From an uncultured bacterium (GTDB lineage: Bacteria > Bacteroidota > Bacteroidia > Bacteroidales > Muribaculaceae), in NCBI GenBank assembly GCA_946184715.1, contig CAMHGU010000128.1:1-6513 (forward strand): a stretch of 6,513 nucleotides of DNA, given 5' to 3'. Below are positions 5,876 to 6,513 of the stretch, one piece after another. Under the pieces are notes generated by a model. It was not told where the DNA came from, made no database searches, and was given only the letters and a program-made list of their open reading frames with translations. Position 1 is the stretch's first letter. Each line of letters opens with the position of its first letter. The position numbers and the translations under genes were made by a program.

Positions 5876-6513
5876 ATGGATCGTCATCGAAATAATGAGA
5901 AAATAAAGCTGTTCAACCGCGAGGGGCTCCTCAAGTTGCTGATGCTCTTGGCTGTGGCCGCCGTGGTGGTATATTTCTTCCCCGCCCCGGGTAAATTCCG
6001 CTACGAATACGCCGTGGGGAAGCCTTGGGAGTACAGCCTCTTGACCGCGCCTTTCGACATCCCGATTGAGCTTGACGAGGCCCAGAAAGCTGCCAAGCGC
6101 GACAGTGTGGACCAGGCCTTCGTCCGTGTTTACTCCCACAACATCCGCATTGCCGACGACCAGGCGCGACGCCTCAACGAGAAGCTCGCCACCACCTCGC
6201 TCCCCTATCAGCTACGCGCTGCTATCGGAAAGGCGCTCCGCCAGGTGTACTCCGACGGCATCGTCGACAACTCCACATTCGACCTCATTCTCAAGGGAAA
6301 AGCGCCCGTGATACGCTACAACATCGACAACGAGCTCGTCGAAGTCGAAACCTATCAGATGCGCTCCGTTAAGTCGGCCTACGCCGTTATCGACTCGCTC
6401 GTCCCTGAAATAGGACAGCTTAGCTCCGACCTCCGTATCGTCGATTACCTCAAGCCCAACATCACCATCGACACTGTCCTCAACGATAAGCTCCTCAACG
6501 AGGCATATCTCCG
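5876..6513 (+). CDS. pgpH: PgpH/YqfF-type 7TM-HD phosphohydrolase, 5' part (truncated by window end)
   Basis: An open frame of 212 codons with no stop, cut by the end of the window. The visible part is a basic cytoplasmic N-terminus, one membrane segment (about 18-35, LLKLLMLLAVAAVVVYFF) and the start of a large extracytoplasmic domain. FPAPGKFRYEYAVGKPWEYSLLTAPFDIPI (34-63, written here only as the landmarks GKPW and LLTAPFDIP) is the typical entry of the 7TM-7TMR extracellular domain in Bacteroidetes HDIG proteins. Near the end, YLKPNITID followed by LLNEAYL matches the repeated N-(L/I)-T-x-D pattern of this family. Full-length members are about 680-720 residues with seven membrane helices and a cytoplasmic HD domain that hydrolyses c-di-AMP to pApA; those parts lie beyond the window, so the catalytic residues cannot be checked. 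It begins 20 bases after the rel stop codon, with no promoter motif or Shine-Dalgarno in the gap, and is probably co-transcribed with rel. Confidence 0.87.
   Translation, partial: MDRHRNNEKIKLFNREGLLKLLMLLAVAAVVVYFFPAPGKFRYEYAVGKPWEYSLLTAPFDIPIELDEAQKAAKRDSVDQAFVRVYSHNIRIADDQARRLNEKLATTSLPYQLRAAIGKALRQVYSDGIVDNSTFDLILKGKAPVIRYNIDNELVEVETYQMRSVKSAYAVIDSLVPEIGQLSSDLRIVDYLKPNITIDTVLNDKLLNEAYL

Overview
This window looks like a piece of a GC-rich Bacteroidales chromosome; a Muribaculaceae-like lineage is my guess, not something the sequence proves. The evidence is the protein style (a long DeoC, a short MazG with the C-terminal HRNNPKL tail, and a Rel close to those I recall from Bacteroides), the absence of Shine-Dalgarno sequences before any of the five starts, and Bacteroidetes-type -7 elements (TAnnTTTG) in the one large intergenic region. 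The genes appear intact, with no insertion sequence, tRNA, rRNA, CRISPR or prophage signature.

Left half, minus strand (3113 down to 7): three closely spaced genes, probably one transcription unit. In transcript order they are a Na+/phosphate cotransporter family protein with a PhoU-like cytoplasmic tail, a small MazG-type nucleotide pyrophosphohydrolase (17-base gap), and deoxyribose-phosphate aldolase DeoC (24-base gap). Phosphate handling, nucleotide clean-up and deoxyribose-phosphate catabolism are plausibly linked.

Centre (3114-3449): a 336-base divergent intergenic region with no confident gene. It holds a candidate -7 element for each direction, a run of 9-base tandem repeats in the putative leader of the transporter transcript, an inverted AAATTTAGC pair, an 85% GC block, and a perfect 12-base palindrome just before the rel start codon. 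This is the least explained part of the window.

Right half, plus strand (3450-6513): a full-length bifunctional Rel/SpoT-type (p)ppGpp synthetase/hydrolase, followed after 20 bases by the 5' part of a PgpH/YqfF-type 7TM-HD phosphohydrolase gene that runs off the window. PgpH-family enzymes degrade c-di-AMP, so the unit would combine control of two nucleotide second messengers. I see no clearly novel system. The best leads are the regulatory structures in the intergenic region and the pairing of rel with the PgpH-like gene.
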